64,000 nucleotides of DNA from the NCBI GenBank assembly GCA_026414745.1, contig JAOAIK010000040.1, forward strand, positions 62,001 through 126,000, given 5' to 3'. The notes below the pieces were generated by a model. It did not search any database. It was not told the DNA's origin and worked only from the letters and a program-made list of their open reading frames with translations. The first letter of the stretch is position 1. Each line of letters begins with the position of its first letter. Made by a program: the position numbers and the translations under genes. This stretch comes from Roseococcus sp. Its GTDB lineage: Bacteria > Pseudomonadota > Alphaproteobacteria > Acetobacterales > Acetobacteraceae. Positions 35,760-45,955 of this stretch are shown in pieces.

Positions 35760-36365
35760 ATGCGCTCTGCCGCCATCACCCTCGCCCTGCTGCTGGCCCT
35801 GCCCGCCGCCGCCGGGAACGCGGCCGAGGAGATCGGCCCCTGGCGCCTCTCCTGCGTCACCGACCGCATGACCGACCGCAGCGACTGCACGCTGCGCCAC
35901 CGCGACCCGGTGGAGCGCTCGGCCGTCGGGCCCGCGCTGACGCTGGAAATCCTGGAGCGCCACGGCCAGCTCCTCCCGGCGGTGACGGCGCGCGAACTCG
36001 GCCTCGACGGGGCGGCGCGCGGGCTGCTCGCGATCACCGGCACGGCGCAGCTCCGCTTCGACCGCAACCCGATGATGGAGCTGCCCTGCGGGCTGGAGGG
36101 GCGCAGCCTGGTCTGCGCGCCGCGCGCCGCGGACGCGCCGCGCGCGGCGGCGGAGCTGCCCGGCGCCGAACGCGCGCTGGTGCGGATGACCGGCCTCGGC
36201 GCCCAGGCCGGGGCGGCGGAACCCACCGAGCTGCGCCTCTCCGACACCCGCGCGGCCATGGAGCGGCTGCGCCGCCTCCAGCCGCCCGGCAGCGCGCCCC
36301 CGCCCCCGCCGCCCGTCCTCGACCTGCGCGAGCTGCTGGGGCGGCTGCAGCGGCTGATGCCCTAG
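35760..36365 (+). CDS. Secreted protein, possibly IalB-like
   Basis: A 201-residue exported protein (signal about 1-21, ending GNAAEE). The mature part begins IGPWRLSCVTDRMTDRSDC, which resembles the start of invasion-associated locus B (IalB) proteins, with a conserved Cys pair; further cysteines follow near PCGLEGRSLVC. The C-terminal 35 residues contain a proline run and a basic amphipathic helix. The function is not known. It ends three bases from the convergent efflux channel gene. Confidence 0.6.
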   Translation: MRSAAITLALLLALPAAAGNAAEEIGPWRLSCVTDRMTDRSDCTLRHRDPVERSAVGPALTLEILERHGQLLPAVTARELGLDGAARGLLAITGTAQLRFDRNPMMELPCGLEGRSLVCAPRAADAPRAAAELPGAERALVRMTGLGAQAGAAEPTELRLSDTRAAMERLRRLQPPGSAPPPPPPVLDLRELLGRLQRLMP

Positions 36366-36368
36366 GCG

Positions 36369-37748
36369 CTACAGCCGCGGGCTGACGCCCGAGACCCCGC
36401 TCGCCGCCTCCAGAGTGGCGAGGGAGGAGAGATAGGCCGCCCGCGCATTGTTCGCCGCCACCCGCGTGGCGTTCAGCGTGCGCAGCGCGTCGAGCACGTC
36501 GATCAGGCTTCGCCCGCCGGCGAGGAAGGCCTGTTCGGTCGAGCGGTAGGCCTGCTCGGCGCGCCCCAGGGCCGCGCCCGTGTAGAGGCGCAGCAGCGCG
36601 CGGGACTGTTCGTAGGCCGTCCAGGCCGCGGCCACATCGGCGCGCGCCTGCAGCAGCGCCGCCTGGGCCTGGGCCTCGGCCTGCGCCTGCTGGCCCTGCG
36701 CCACGCCGATGTTCCCGCGCACGATGCGGTCGGTGAAGATCGGCACCGAGAGGCTGAAGGTGAACTGGTTGTTGGCGATCAGCGACCGGCTCGATTCCGG
36801 CTGGTCCTGCGAGAGGCGCGAGCGGTCCCAGCCGCCGTTCAGCGTCACGTCGCGCCAGCGGCCGGCCTCGGCGAGGCTGGTGTTCGCCCCCGCCGCCTGG
36901 GCCTGGCGCAGCGCCGCCACCACGTCGGGGCGGTTCTGCGCCGCCTCGACCAGCGCCGCGCGCGGCACGCCCGGCTCGGCGGCCGTCTCCAGCCGCCCGC
37001 GCAGATCGAGCGCCACCGCCGGCAGGGCGGAGGCGCGCCCGGGCGGGGCGGTGTTCGCCGCATCGAGGGCGAGCAGCGCCGCCACCTGCGCCACCGCAGC
37101 GGCATAGGCGGTGGCGGCGGCCGTCACCTCCGCCTCGAAGGGCAGGCGGCTGGCCTGGAAGCGCAGCAGGTCGCCTTCCGGCAGGGCGCCGTCCTGCACC
37201 TGGCGGCGCAGCAGCGCCTCGGTGCGGTCGAGGCTCGCGCGGTTGGCCAGCGCCACCTCGAAGTTCGCCCGCGCGCCCAGGGCGGCGATGAAGGACTGCC
37301 GGAGCTGGAGAAGCTGCACGCGCAGCGCGTCCAGCACCTGCGCCTCGGCCACGCCGATGTTCTCCTCCGCCAGCCGGGTGCGCAGCTCCCGCTTCCCGCC
37401 CAGCTCGATCAGCACGGAGAGGCCGACTGTCACGTTGCTGTCGAGGAAGCGTCCGCGCGGGGGCTGGGGGCCGCCGCGCAGCTCGCGGAACTCGGCGAAG
37501 GTGTTGCCCACGCTCACCGAGGGCGGCGGCCGGGAGGAGGCGATGAGGCGCTGTGCCCGCGCCGCGTCCACCCCGCGCTGGGCGGCGATGACGGCGAGGT
37601 TGCGCTCGACGAGCCGCCGCTCGGCCTCCGCCAGCGTCAGGCTGCGCGGGCCCGGCGCGGCGGCCGCGGGGACGGGCTGGGGGCGGTTCTGCTGCGCCGC
37701 CGCCGCCCAGGGCGCGAGCAGCGCGAGCGCGAGGAGCAGCGCCCTCAT
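36369..37748 (-). CDS. TolC/CusC-type outer-membrane efflux channel
   Basis: A 459-residue outer-membrane factor with a signal peptide (about 1-18, MRALLLALALLAPWAAAA). The sequence repeats the two-half TolC plan of long helices around short strand segments (LTLAEAERRLVERNL near the start, VAAAWTAYEQSRALLRLY and AFLAGGRSLIDVLDALRTLN near the end). The start codon overlaps the stop of the pump gene by ATGA. It forms the exit duct for the adjacent heavy-metal RND pump. Confidence 0.9.
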   Translation of the reverse strand: MRALLLALALLAPWAAAAQQNRPQPVPAAAAPGPRSLTLAEAERRLVERNLAVIAAQRGVDAARAQRLIASSRPPPSVSVGNTFAEFRELRGGPQPPRGRFLDSNVTVGLSVLIELGGKRELRTRLAEENIGVAEAQVLDALRVQLLQLRQSFIAALGARANFEVALANRASLDRTEALLRRQVQDGALPEGDLLRFQASRLPFEAEVTAAATAYAAAVAQVAALLALDAANTAPPGRASALPAVALDLRGRLETAAEPGVPRAALVEAAQNRPDVVAALRQAQAAGANTSLAEAGRWRDVTLNGGWDRSRLSQDQPESSRSLIANNQFTFSLSVPIFTDRIVRGNIGVAQGQQAQAEAQAQAALLQARADVAAAWTAYEQSRALLRLYTGAALGRAEQAYRSTEQAFLAGGRSLIDVLDALRTLNATRVAANNARAAYLSSLATLEAASGVSGVSPRL

Positions 37749-40700
37749 GTCGGAAGCCCCGCGCGGGCACGCCGCGCCGCGAGCGAGGCCTCCTGCTGCG
37801 CGAGATCGGAGGGACGGCCGAAACGGTCGATCAGCGCGGGGAAGACCACCAGGATGAACACCGGCACGAGCCCGATGCCCCCCACCACCACGAGGGCGAG
37901 CGGCTTCGTCACATCGGCGCCGATGCCGGTGGCGAGCGCCATGGGCAGCAGGCCGAAGAAGCTCGCGAAACAGGTCATGAACACCGGGCGCAGCCGGTCC
38001 TGCCCGGCCTGGTCGAGCGCGGCGCGCCAGGGCATGCCCTCGTGGCGCAGGTGGTTGAAGTGGCTGAGCAGGATGATGCCCTCCATCACCGTGATCCCGA
38101 ACAGCGCGAGGAAGCCGATCGCCGCCGGCACCGAGAAGTTGAGCCCCGCCGCCGCCAGGGCCAGGATGCCGCCCACCAGCGAGCAGGGCACCATGGCCAT
38201 CACCAGGAAGGTCTCGCGCAGGTTGCCGAACTGCACGTAGAGCAGCACGCAGATGATGAAGAGCGCAATCGGCACCACCAGCACCAGCCGCGCCACCGCC
38301 TCCTTCAGGTTGCGGAACTCGCCCAGCCAGTCGAGCCGGTAGCCGGGCATGAGCTGCAGCTCGCGCTCCACCAGCGCCTGCGCCTCCTGCACGGCCGAGG
38401 CGGGGTCGCGCCCGCGCACCGAGAAGCGGATGGGCACGTAGCGGCTGCCGTCCTCGCGATAGACATAGGCGGTGCCGGAGACGAGCTCGATGCGCGCGAC
38501 ATCGGCGAGCGTCGCCCCGCGCGGCCCGCCCACGGGGATGCGGCCGATGGCCTCGAGATTGTCGCGGTAGGGCGCATCGAGGCGCACCACGATGGGGAAG
38601 TTGCGATCGCCGCCGGTCTCGTAGAGGCGGCCCGCCTCGCGCCCGCCGATGGCGGCCTGCACCACGTCGTTGATCGCCTCCACCGGCAGGCCGAAGCGCG
38701 CGGCGCGGGCGCGGTCTATGGCGATGGAGACGGTGGGCTGGCCGAGGGTGGGGAACACCGCGATGTCGGTCAGGCCGCGCACCCGGTTCAGCAGCAGGCG
38801 GATCTGCTCGGCCTTGCGCGTCAGCACCTCGAGGTCGGGGCCGAACACCTTGATGGCGTTCTCGCCCTTCACGCCCGAGGCGGCCTCCTGCACGTTGTCG
38901 CTGATCATCTGCGCGTAGCTGAACTGGATGCCGACGAAGCGCTCCTCGAGGCGGCGGTTGATCGCGGCCACCAGCTCGGTGCGGGTGCGGCCGGTGCGCC
39001 ACTCGGCGGGCGGGCGCAGCGGCACGAAGAACTCCGTGTTGAAGAAGCCCGCGGGGTCGGTGCCGTCATCGGGCCTGCCCTGCTGCGAGGTGACGGTGAT
39101 GGCCTCGGGGAACTCCATCAGCGTGGCACGGATGGCCTGCACCGTGCCGTGCCCCTCCTCGAGGCTGATGGTCCCGGGCATGGTGGCGCGCACCCAGAGG
39201 TTGCCCTCCTCCAGGGTGGGCAGGAACTCCGCGCCCAGCAGGGTGAGGATGTAGAGCGCCGCGACGCACAGCCCCCCGCCGACGGCCAGCGTCAGCGCGC
39301 GCAGCCGCATGCCGAGCGCATAGAGCCGGGTGAAGCCCGCGCGCAGCACGCGCATCAGCGCGGTGTCGCGCTCGCGGCTGTGCTCGCTCAGCAGCACGGA
39401 GGAGAGGGCGGGCACGATGGTGAAGGCGGCGATGAGCGAGCCCGCGATGGCGTAGGCGTAGGTCTTGGCCATGGGGCCGAAGATGCGCCCCTCGATGCCG
39501 CCCATGGTGAAGAGCGGGATGAAGGCGACGATGACGATGAGCAGCGCGAAGGCGATGGGCTTGCCCACCTCGCCCCCCGCCTTGAGGATGATGAGCGAGA
39601 TGCCCGTCAGCCCCCCGCTCGCGCGGCGCCCGCCCGCATAGGCCGCGGGGTTGCGCCGCGCCATGGCGATGTGGCGGTAGATGTTCTCGACCATGATGAT
39701 GGTCGCATCCACCAGCAGCCCGAAATCCAGCGCGCCGACGCTGAGCAGGTTCGCGCTCTCGCCGCGCGCCAGCATCAGCAGCACGGCGAAGAAGAAGGCG
39801 AAGGGGATGGTGGCGGCCACGACGATGGCGCCGCGCAGGTCGCCCAGGAACAGCCACTGCATGACGAGGATGAGCACCACGCCGAGGATGATGTTCTTCA
39901 CCACCATCCTGGTGGTGATCTTCACCAGCTCCTCGCGGTCGTAGATCACCTCGAGCCGCACGCCCGGCGGCAGCACGCCCCCGGCGTTGATGCGCGCCAC
40001 CTCCCGCTGCACGGCGCGGATGGTGGGCATGGTCTGCTCGCCCCGGCGCATCAGCACGGTGGCGAGCAGCACGTCCTCGTCCTGCTCGTGCCCGGCGATG
40101 CCGAGCCGCGGCAGCGCCCCCACCTCGACGCGCGCCACGTCCGAGAGCAGCACGGGCACGCCGCCCGCATCGGCGGCCAGCACGATGTTCTGGATGTCCT
40201 CGATGGAGCGGATCAGCCCCACGCCCTGCACCACCGCCGATTGCGGGCCGATGTTGATGGTGCCCGCGCCCACCGTGACGTTGCCCGCGCGCACCGCGGC
40301 GATCACCTCGGGCAGCGCGAGGCCGTGCGCGTTCATCCGCGGCAGGTCCACCACCACCGTGTAGGCCTTGCTGCGCCCGCCGAAGCTCGTCACGTCCACC
40401 ACGCCGGGCACGCGGCGCAGCCGGCGCTCCAGCACCCATTCCTGCAGCGTCTTGAGATCGTCCGGAGAGAAGCCGGGCGGGCCGCGCAGCCGGTAGCGCA
40501 TGATCTCGCCGATGGGCGAGAGCGGGCTGATCGTCGGGTTCGCGCCCTCGGGCAGCTCGCGCAGCGTGGCCAGCCGGTTCAACACCTGCTGCAGCGCCTG
40601 CTCGTAGGTGTAGGCGAAGGTGAACTGCACCCGCACGTCCGAGAGGCCGAACAGCGAGGTGGAACGGATGGAGGTGAGGTTGGGCAGCCCCGCCATGGCC

Positions 40701-40909
40701 AGCTCGACGGGGATGGTGACGTAGCGCTCGATCTCCTCCGCGCTCTGCCCCGGGTTCTGCGTGATGATCACGACCTGGGGCGGCACCGGGTCCGGGTAGG
40801 CCTCGATGTTCAGGCGGGTGAAGCCATAGGCGCCGGCGCCGAGGAAGATGGCGAAGAGCAGCAGCACCAGCGCCCGCTGCTGGAGCGAGAAGGCGACGAT
40901 CTGGCGCAC
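37745..40909 (-). CDS. CusA/CzcA-type heavy-metal RND efflux pump
   Basis: A 1054-residue inner-membrane proton antiporter of the HME-RND group, with the standard 12 helices and two large periplasmic loops. Helix 4 reads DFGLLVDATIIMVEN with D395, D401 and E408, the acidic set required in CzcA for proton-driven export; this favours divalent ions (Zn, Co, Cd, Ni) over Cu/Ag, but is not decisive. GEIMRYRL and LGLSDVRVQF-like motifs in the N-terminal porter domain are also typical. It lies nine bases behind the adaptor gene. Confidence 0.93.
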   Translation of the reverse strand: MRQIVAFSLQQRALVLLLFAIFLGAGAYGFTRLNIEAYPDPVPPQVVIITQNPGQSAEEIERYVTIPVELAMAGLPNLTSIRSTSLFGLSDVRVQFTFAYTYEQALQQVLNRLATLRELPEGANPTISPLSPIGEIMRYRLRGPPGFSPDDLKTLQEWVLERRLRRVPGVVDVTSFGGRSKAYTVVVDLPRMNAHGLALPEVIAAVRAGNVTVGAGTINIGPQSAVVQGVGLIRSIEDIQNIVLAADAGGVPVLLSDVARVEVGALPRLGIAGHEQDEDVLLATVLMRRGEQTMPTIRAVQREVARINAGGVLPPGVRLEVIYDREELVKITTRMVVKNIILGVVLILVMQWLFLGDLRGAIVVAATIPFAFFFAVLLMLARGESANLLSVGALDFGLLVDATIIMVENIYRHIAMARRNPAAYAGGRRASGGLTGISLIILKAGGEVGKPIAFALLIVIVAFIPLFTMGGIEGRIFGPMAKTYAYAIAGSLIAAFTIVPALSSVLLSEHSRERDTALMRVLRAGFTRLYALGMRLRALTLAVGGGLCVAALYILTLLGAEFLPTLEEGNLWVRATMPGTISLEEGHGTVQAIRATLMEFPEAITVTSQQGRPDDGTDPAGFFNTEFFVPLRPPAEWRTGRTRTELVAAINRRLEERFVGIQFSYAQMISDNVQEAASGVKGENAIKVFGPDLEVLTRKAEQIRLLLNRVRGLTDIAVFPTLGQPTVSIAIDRARAARFGLPVEAINDVVQAAIGGREAGRLYETGGDRNFPIVVRLDAPYRDNLEAIGRIPVGGPRGATLADVARIELVSGTAYVYREDGSRYVPIRFSVRGRDPASAVQEAQALVERELQLMPGYRLDWLGEFRNLKEAVARLVLVVPIALFIICVLLYVQFGNLRETFLVMAMVPCSLVGGILALAAAGLNFSVPAAIGFLALFGITVMEGIILLSHFNHLRHEGMPWRAALDQAGQDRLRPVFMTCFASFFGLLPMALATGIGADVTKPLALVVVGGIGLVPVFILVVFPALIDRFGRPSDLAQQEASLAARRARAGLPT

Positions 40910-40918
40910 GGGCGAAGG

Positions 40919-42214
40919 CTATTCGATGCGGGAGGCGCGATCGATGAACAGGGCGCCGCCGGTGACCAGCCGCTCGCCGGCCGCAAGCCCCGCGCGCGCC
41001 TCGATCATGCCCTCCTGGCGCAGCCCGGTCTCGATGTGGCGCAGCTCGAAGCGGTTGCCGGGCAGCGCCACCCAGACATGCGCCTCCGCGCCGCGGAAGA
41101 TGACGGCGGAGGTCGGCACCGCCGGGGCCTCGCGCGGCTCGCCCACCTGGATGCGGAAGGTGGCGAACATCTCGGGGCGCAGCAGCCCCTCGGGGTCCTG
41201 CACCTCGGCCATGACGGTGAGGCGGCGCGTGAGCGGATCGAGCCCGGCGGCGGTGCGCACCAGCCGCGCGTCGAACACGCGCCCGGGCAGCGCGCCCACC
41301 TCCACCTGCACGGGCTGGCCCACGCGGATCAGCGGCGCATCGAGCTCGCGCACCTGCGCCACCAGCCAGACGGTGGAGAGATCGGCGATGGTGAAGACCG
41401 GCTCGCCCTGGCCGGCCTGCAGCCACTGCCCCGGCCCCACCCGGCGCTGGGTGACGGTGCCCGCAAGCGGCGCGGTGACGGTGATGAGGCCGCTGACCTG
41501 CCGGCCTTCCTCGATGCGCGCGATCTCGGCCGGGCTGCGGCCCAGCACGCGCAGCCGGTCCCGCGCCGCGTCGAGCTGCGCGGTGGCGGAGCGGGCCTCG
41601 GCCTCGGCCGCCAGCGCCGCCGCCCGGGCCTGCTCGAGGTCGCGCTGCGAGGCGGCGCGGGCGGCGAAGAGCGATGCCTGGCGCGCCTCCTCCCGCCGCG
41701 CCTGGTCCAGCGTGGTGCGCGTCTTCTGCACATTGTCCAGCGCGGCGAGCAGTTCGTTCGCGGCGGAGGCGACGTCCTGCGTCTCGATTTCGTAGAGAGG
41801 CGCGCCGGCTTCGACACGGTCGCCCACCCGGGCGAAGGCGCGGAGGACCCGGCCCGTGTAGGGGGCGAACATGGGCGTCGCGCGGTCGTCGTTCACCGCG
41901 ATGCGCCCCTCGGCCACGCGCTCGGGACGGAAAACCATGCTGCGCACCGGTTCGATCCGCAGGGCGCGCATCTCGGCGTCGTTCAGCCGGAACTCGCCCG
42001 GGGCGCGGGTGGCGGCGACCGTGGCCGGAGCGGGCTGAGGGGCTTCGCCGCGGCCAAGCAGGAACCACGCCCCGGCGCCGGCCGCCACGACAAGCCCGAG
42101 CAGCCAGGGCCAGCGCGCCGGCCGGGCCGGCGAGGCGACGGCAGAGTCCTGCGGGCGGCTCAGCGCCTCCTCGGCTCTCTGGTCGGCGCGCGGTGGCTGT
42201 TCGATGACGGTCAT
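40919..42214 (-). CDS. CusB/CzcB-type RND periplasmic adaptor
   Basis: A 431-residue membrane-fusion protein with one anchor helix (35-54, WPWLLGLVVAAGAGAWFLLG), a FRLNDAEMRALRIEPV beta-barrel segment and a helical hairpin (about 160-215) between lipoyl halves (FAPYTGRVLRAFARVGDRVE and TVTAPLAGTV). C-terminal domain GAEAHVWVAL is usual for CzcB-like adaptors. I choose the ATG at 42214, because the longer frame needs a GTG and AGGAAAGG is suitably placed for 42214. It is the first gene of the adaptor-pump-channel operon. Confidence 0.9.
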   Translation of the reverse strand: MTVIEQPPRADQRAEEALSRPQDSAVASPARPARWPWLLGLVVAAGAGAWFLLGRGEAPQPAPATVAATRAPGEFRLNDAEMRALRIEPVRSMVFRPERVAEGRIAVNDDRATPMFAPYTGRVLRAFARVGDRVEAGAPLYEIETQDVASAANELLAALDNVQKTRTTLDQARREEARQASLFAARAASQRDLEQARAAALAAEAEARSATAQLDAARDRLRVLGRSPAEIARIEEGRQVSGLITVTAPLAGTVTQRRVGPGQWLQAGQGEPVFTIADLSTVWLVAQVRELDAPLIRVGQPVQVEVGALPGRVFDARLVRTAAGLDPLTRRLTVMAEVQDPEGLLRPEMFATFRIQVGEPREAPAVPTSAVIFRGAEAHVWVALPGNRFELRHIETGLRQEGMIEARAGLAAGERLVTGGALFIDRASRIE

Positions 42215-42265
42215 GACGGCCCCGGACCTTTCCTGCACGGCGGATCCCCCTGGTCTCCCGCCGCC

Positions 42266-42296
42266 TGCCGTTACGCTTAACCCAAGCTGAACGGCA
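42266..42296 (-). promoter_or_regulatory. Palindromic operator on the metal-efflux promoter
   Basis: A 31-base near-palindrome pairs TGCCGTT with AACGGCA and GCTT with AAGC around AACCC (11 of 13 arm positions match). On the minus strand TTGCCG (42292-42297) and TAACGG (42268-42273) sit in the two arms, 18 bases apart, so the dyad spans a possible -35/-10 pair 52 bases before the adaptor ATG. A long spacer with a central dyad recalls MerR-type metal-responsive promoters. No regulator gene lies beside it. Confidence 0.45.
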
Positions 42297-42375
42297 AGGC
42301 CAGAGGAATTTCATGGGGCATATGGTCATCCCGCCGCCATGGAGAAAAATGCGGGACTCGGGCCGTTTCGCGGCG

Positions 42376-42401
42376 GCGGCGCGCTGTTTCGGAGGCGCCG
42401 C
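42376..42401 (-). terminator. Hairpin directly behind the M23 peptidase gene
   Basis: GCGGCGC (42376-42382) and GCGCCGC (42395-42401) form a 7-bp stem with a 12-base loop just after the stop codon of the peptidase gene on the minus strand. No T-run follows, so it may be only a 3' stabiliser. It separates the xseA unit from the efflux operon. Confidence 0.35.
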
Positions 42402-43184
42402 TCACCCCTCCAGCAGCGGCTGCGGGTCGAGCCAGGTGCGGAACCAGGAGAGGCTGAAATGCAGGTGCGGCCCGGTGACGCGGCCGGTGGCGCCCATCTC
42501 CGCGATGGTCTCGCCCTGCGCCACCTCCTGGCCCTCGCGCACCAGCAGGCGCGAGAGATGGGCGTAGAGCGTGTTCACCCCATGCCCGTGCTCCAGCACC
42601 AGAAGCTTGCCGAAGAAGACGAACTCGGCGGCCAGCGTCACCCGGCCGGCCAGGGCGGCCGCGACGGGCGTGCCCACCGGCCCGGCGATGTCCAGCCCGT
42701 AATGGGGCTGGCGCGGCTCGCCGTTCAGCACGCGCTGGCTGCCGAAGACGCCGCTGATGCGCCCGCGCGCGGGCCAGCGCAGCGGGGCGGCGAAATGCGT
42801 CGCCGCGCTGTCCAGGGCGCGGGCGGCGGCGAGGCGCTCCCGCTCGGCGCGGATGCGCGCCAGCGTCGCGGCATCGGGCGTCACCTGGGCAGGGGGCAGG
42901 CCGGTGATGTGCTGCACATCCCAACTGCGGGGGGCCACCTCGATGGCGCGGGCCGCGCCGTCCACCGAAAGCGTGGCGCGCGGCCCGTGGTCCCGCCCGA
43001 AGCCGAAGACGAAGAGACCCTCCGGAGAGACGCGCAGCGGCGCCCCGTCCAGCGCGAGGCGGCGGCCCGCCGCCCCGGCCCCGCGCAGCATCCCGCCCTG
43101 CTCGGCCCTGCCCTGCCAGGAGAGGGCGCGCGCCGGGGCGGCGAGCAGCAGCGCGGGCAGGGCCAGCGCCGCGCGGCGGATCAC
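42402..43184 (-). CDS. M23 family peptidoglycan metallopeptidase
   Basis: A 260-residue exported LytM/M23 peptidase (signal about 1-19, ending PARALS). Zinc ligands H161 and D165 (PHYGLD) and H240-L-H242 ([10 protein letters not shown]) are all present, so it should be an active endopeptidase cutting peptidoglycan cross-links, or an amidase-related enzyme. The start is a GTG that overlaps the xseA stop as GTGA, the only start that gives a proper signal peptide. Coupling to xseA is positional, not functional. Confidence 0.88.
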   Translation of the reverse strand: MIRRAALALPALLLAAPARALSWQGRAEQGGMLRGAGAAGRRLALDGAPLRVSPEGLFVFGFGRDHGPRATLSVDGAARAIEVAPRSWDVQHITGLPPAQVTPDAATLARIRAERERLAAARALDSAATHFAAPLRWPARGRISGVFGSQRVLNGEPRQPHYGLDIAGPVGTPVAAALAGRVTLAAEFVFFGKLLVLEHGHGVNTLYAHLSRLLVREGQEVAQGETIAEMGATGRVTGPHLHFSLSWFRTWLDPQPLLEG

Positions 43185-44632
43185 AGCAGCGCCCCCTGCT
43201 CGGGGCCCGCGCGGCGGCGCTTCGAGGGCCGCGCCTCGCCCTCGGCGGTGGCGCGGCGCTGCCCGTCCTGGAAGGTGAGGCGCAGCGCCTGGCCGGGCGC
43301 GACCTCGGCGGCGCGGGCGATGGCCGCGCCGGACTCGTCCTGCACCAGGGCGAAGCCGCGGGCGAGCACGGCGTGGTAGCTCACCGCCTCGAGCCGCGCC
43401 GCGAGGCCGGCGAGCCGGGCGCGCCGCTCGCGCAGCAGCGCCTCGATCGGGGCGGGGGAGAGGCGCGCCAGCGCGGGCGCGGCGGCGCGGCGCTGCTGCC
43501 CGCGCGCCCAGGCGGCCTCCAGCCGTTGCACCCGCTGCGCCAGCGCCGCCCTGGCCGCCGCCAGCACCTCGCGCGGGTGGCGCAGCCCCGCCGCGGCGGC
43601 CGAGAGCGCCGCGCGCTTCGCCCCCAGCATCTGCGGCAGTGCGCCGGAAAGCCGCTCGGCCCGGTCCTCCAGACGCTGCCGGGCCTGGGCCAGCAGGGCG
43701 GGCGCGTCGGGCAGGCCGCGCTCGGCCCGGCTCAGGGCGAGATGCGCCGCGCGCAGCCGCGCCAGCAGGGACTGGTCGAGCCGCGCGGCCTTCTGCGCGA
43801 GGTCGGCCAGCAGATCGGCCCGGGCGGGCACCGCCATCTCGGCCGCCGCGGTCGGGGTGGGGGCGCGGCGGTCGGCGGCGAAATCGATCAGCGTGGTGTC
43901 CGTCTCGTGGCCCACGGCGCTGATCAGCGGGATGGAGCAGGCGGCCGCGGCGCGCACCACCGCCTCCTCGTTGAAGGCCATCAGATCCTCGAGCGACCCG
44001 CCCCCGCGCGCGACGATCAGCACATCGGGCCGCGGCCCCGGCCCGCCTGCCGGCAGTTCCGAGAAGCCGCGGATGGCGCGGGCGATCTGCTCCGCCGCCC
44101 CCTCGCCCTGCACCGCCACGGGCCAGAGGATGATCTCGCGCGGGAAGCGGCGCGCCAACGTGGTACGGATGTCCTGGATCACCGCCCCGCGCTCGGAGGT
44201 GACGACGCCGATGACGCGCGGCAGCAGCGGCAGGGGGCGCTTGCGCTCGAACAGTCCCTCCGCCAGCAGCCGCTTGCGCAGCGCCTCGATGCGCGCCAGC
44301 AGCGCGCCCTCGCCCGCGTATTCCAGCTTCTCGATGACGAGCTGGTATTTCGAGCGGTCGGCGTAGGTGGAGAGGCGGCCGGTGGCGATCACCTCCACCC
44401 CGTTCTCCGGCTTGAGGCCGAGTCGCGGCACGGCGCTCTTCCACACCACCGCCTCGATCTTCGCGTTCTCGTCCTTCAGCGAGAGGTAGATGTGGCCCGA
44501 GGGGTAGGGCTTGAGCTCGGTGATCTCGCCGCGCACACGGATGCGCGCGAAGGCGCCCTCGAGGGTGCGCTTGATGGCGCCGGCCAGTTCGCCGACACCG
44601 TATTCGGGAATGTTGGCGCCGGGCGCGTCCAT
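43181..44632 (-). CDS. xseA: Exodeoxyribonuclease VII large subunit
   Basis: XseA forms, with XseB, the nuclease that degrades single-stranded DNA to oligonucleotides. The 483-residue protein has the N-terminal OB domain ([20 protein letters not shown]), the catalytic core ([50 protein letters not shown]) and a long coiled coil in the last third, ending in a basic tail. I take the ATG at 44632; a GTG five codons earlier is possible. xseB is not in the window. It is divergent from purD across 45 bases. Confidence 0.95.
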   Translation of the reverse strand: MDAPGANIPEYGVGELAGAIKRTLEGAFARIRVRGEITELKPYPSGHIYLSLKDENAKIEAVVWKSAVPRLGLKPENGVEVIATGRLSTYADRSKYQLVIEKLEYAGEGALLARIEALRKRLLAEGLFERKRPLPLLPRVIGVVTSERGAVIQDIRTTLARRFPREIILWPVAVQGEGAAEQIARAIRGFSELPAGGPGPRPDVLIVARGGGSLEDLMAFNEEAVVRAAAACSIPLISAVGHETDTTLIDFAADRRAPTPTAAAEMAVPARADLLADLAQKAARLDQSLLARLRAAHLALSRAERGLPDAPALLAQARQRLEDRAERLSGALPQMLGAKRAALSAAAAGLRHPREVLAAARAALAQRVQRLEAAWARGQQRRAAAPALARLSPAPIEALLRERRARLAGLAARLEAVSYHAVLARGFALVQDESGAAIARAAEVAPGQALRLTFQDGQRRATAEGEARPSKRRRAGPEQGALL

Positions 44633-44677
44633 GCCCGAGCCATACACCAGCTTTCATCCGTTTCGGAGACACGCCCC

Positions 44678-45952
44678 ATGAAGCTTCTCGTCGTCGGGTC
44701 CGGGGGGCGGGAACACGCGCTCTGCTGGGCGCTGGCCGCCTCGCCCCTGCTCACGAGGCTGTGGTGCGCGCCGGGCAACCCGGGCATCGCCGAGGTGGCG
44801 GAGTGCGTGCCCATCGCCGCGCTCGACATCCCCGCCCTTGTCGCCTTCGCCCGGCGCGAGGGGGTGGACCTCGTCGTGGTCGGGCCCGAGGCGCCGCTGA
44901 CGGCGGGGCTGGCCGATGCCTGCGCGGCCGCGGGCATCCGCTGCTTCGGGCCGAGTGCCGCGGCGGCGCGGCTCGAGGGCAGCAAGGCCTTCTTCAAGGA
45001 GGTGGCGCTGGCCGCCGGCGCCCCCACCGCCGCGCATGCCGTCTTCACCGAGGCCGAGGCGGCGCGCGCCTATATCCGCGCGCGCGGCGCGCCCATCGTG
45101 GTGAAGGCCGACGGGCTGGCCGCGGGCAAGGGCGTGGTGGTGGCGATGACCGAGGCGGAGGCGCTCTCGGCCGCCACCGCCATGCTGGAGGGCGGGCTGC
45201 ACGGCGAGGCCGGCCGCCGCATCGTGGTCGAGGAGTATCTGGCCGGCGAGGAGATCAGCTTCTTCGCCCTCTGCGACGGCGCCACCGCCCTGCCGCTGGG
45301 CGCAGCGCAGGACCACAAGCGCGCCTTCGACGGCGACCGCGGCCCCAACACCGGCGGGATGGGCGCCTATTCGCCCCCGCCGGCCTGGACCCCCGCGCTG
45401 GAGGCCGAGGTGATGGCCACCTGCATCCGCCCCGTGCTCGCCGAGATGGCGCGGCGCGGCGCGCCCTTCACCGGCGTGCTCTTCGCCGGGCTGATGCTGA
45501 CCGAGGCGGGGCCGAGGCTGCTCGAGTTCAACGTCCGTTTCGGCGATCCGGAATGCCAGGCGCTGATGCTGCGCCTGCGCTCGGACCTGCTGCCCGCGCT
45601 GCTCGCCGCCACCCAGGGCGAGCTCGCGCTGTTCGACCTGCGCTGGGAGCGTCTCTCCTCGATCCTGGTGGTGATGGCGGCCGAGGGCTATCCGGACGCG
45701 CCGCGCACGGGCACCGAGATCAGGGGCCTCGAGGCCGCGGCCCAGGTGCCGGATGTGACGATCTTCCACGCCGGCACGGCGCGGCGCGAGGACGGGGCGC
45801 TGGTGGCGGCCGGCGGGCGGGTGCTCGGCATCGGCGCGGTGGGGGCGACGCTGGCCGAGGCCCGCGCCGCCGCCTATGCGGCGGTGGACCGCATCGACTG
45901 GCCCGGCGGCTTCTGCCGGCGCGACATCGGCTGGCGCGCGCTCGCGGGCTGA
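44678..45952 (+). CDS. purD: Phosphoribosylamine-glycine ligase
   Basis: PurD joins phosphoribosylamine and glycine with ATP in the second step of purine synthesis. The 424-residue ATP-grasp protein starts [19 protein letters not shown]; it has [23 protein letters not shown] (ATP site), the signature RFGDPECQ and [12 protein letters not shown]. Length is normal. Its stop is three bases from that of the convergent Nudix gene. The 45-base gap to xseA has to hold promoters for both directions. Confidence 0.96.
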   Translation: MKLLVVGSGGREHALCWALAASPLLTRLWCAPGNPGIAEVAECVPIAALDIPALVAFARREGVDLVVVGPEAPLTAGLADACAAAGIRCFGPSAAAARLEGSKAFFKEVALAAGAPTAAHAVFTEAEAARAYIRARGAPIVVKADGLAAGKGVVVAMTEAEALSAATAMLEGGLHGEAGRRIVVEEYLAGEEISFFALCDGATALPLGAAQDHKRAFDGDRGPNTGGMGAYSPPPAWTPALEAEVMATCIRPVLAEMARRGAPFTGVLFAGLMLTEAGPRLLEFNVRFGDPECQALMLRLRSDLLPALLAATQGELALFDLRWERLSSILVVMAAEGYPDAPRTGTEIRGLEAAAQVPDVTIFHAGTARREDGALVAAGGRVLGIGAVGATLAEARAAAYAAVDRIDWPGGFCRRDIGWRALAG

Positions 45953-45955
45953 GCC

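Noticed and set aside
38042-42280. 1412-codon open frame opposite the metal efflux genes
   Set aside because: It is a mirror of the pump and adaptor genes: extremely rich in His, Gln, Gly and Arg, no known motif, and no promoter or start signal.
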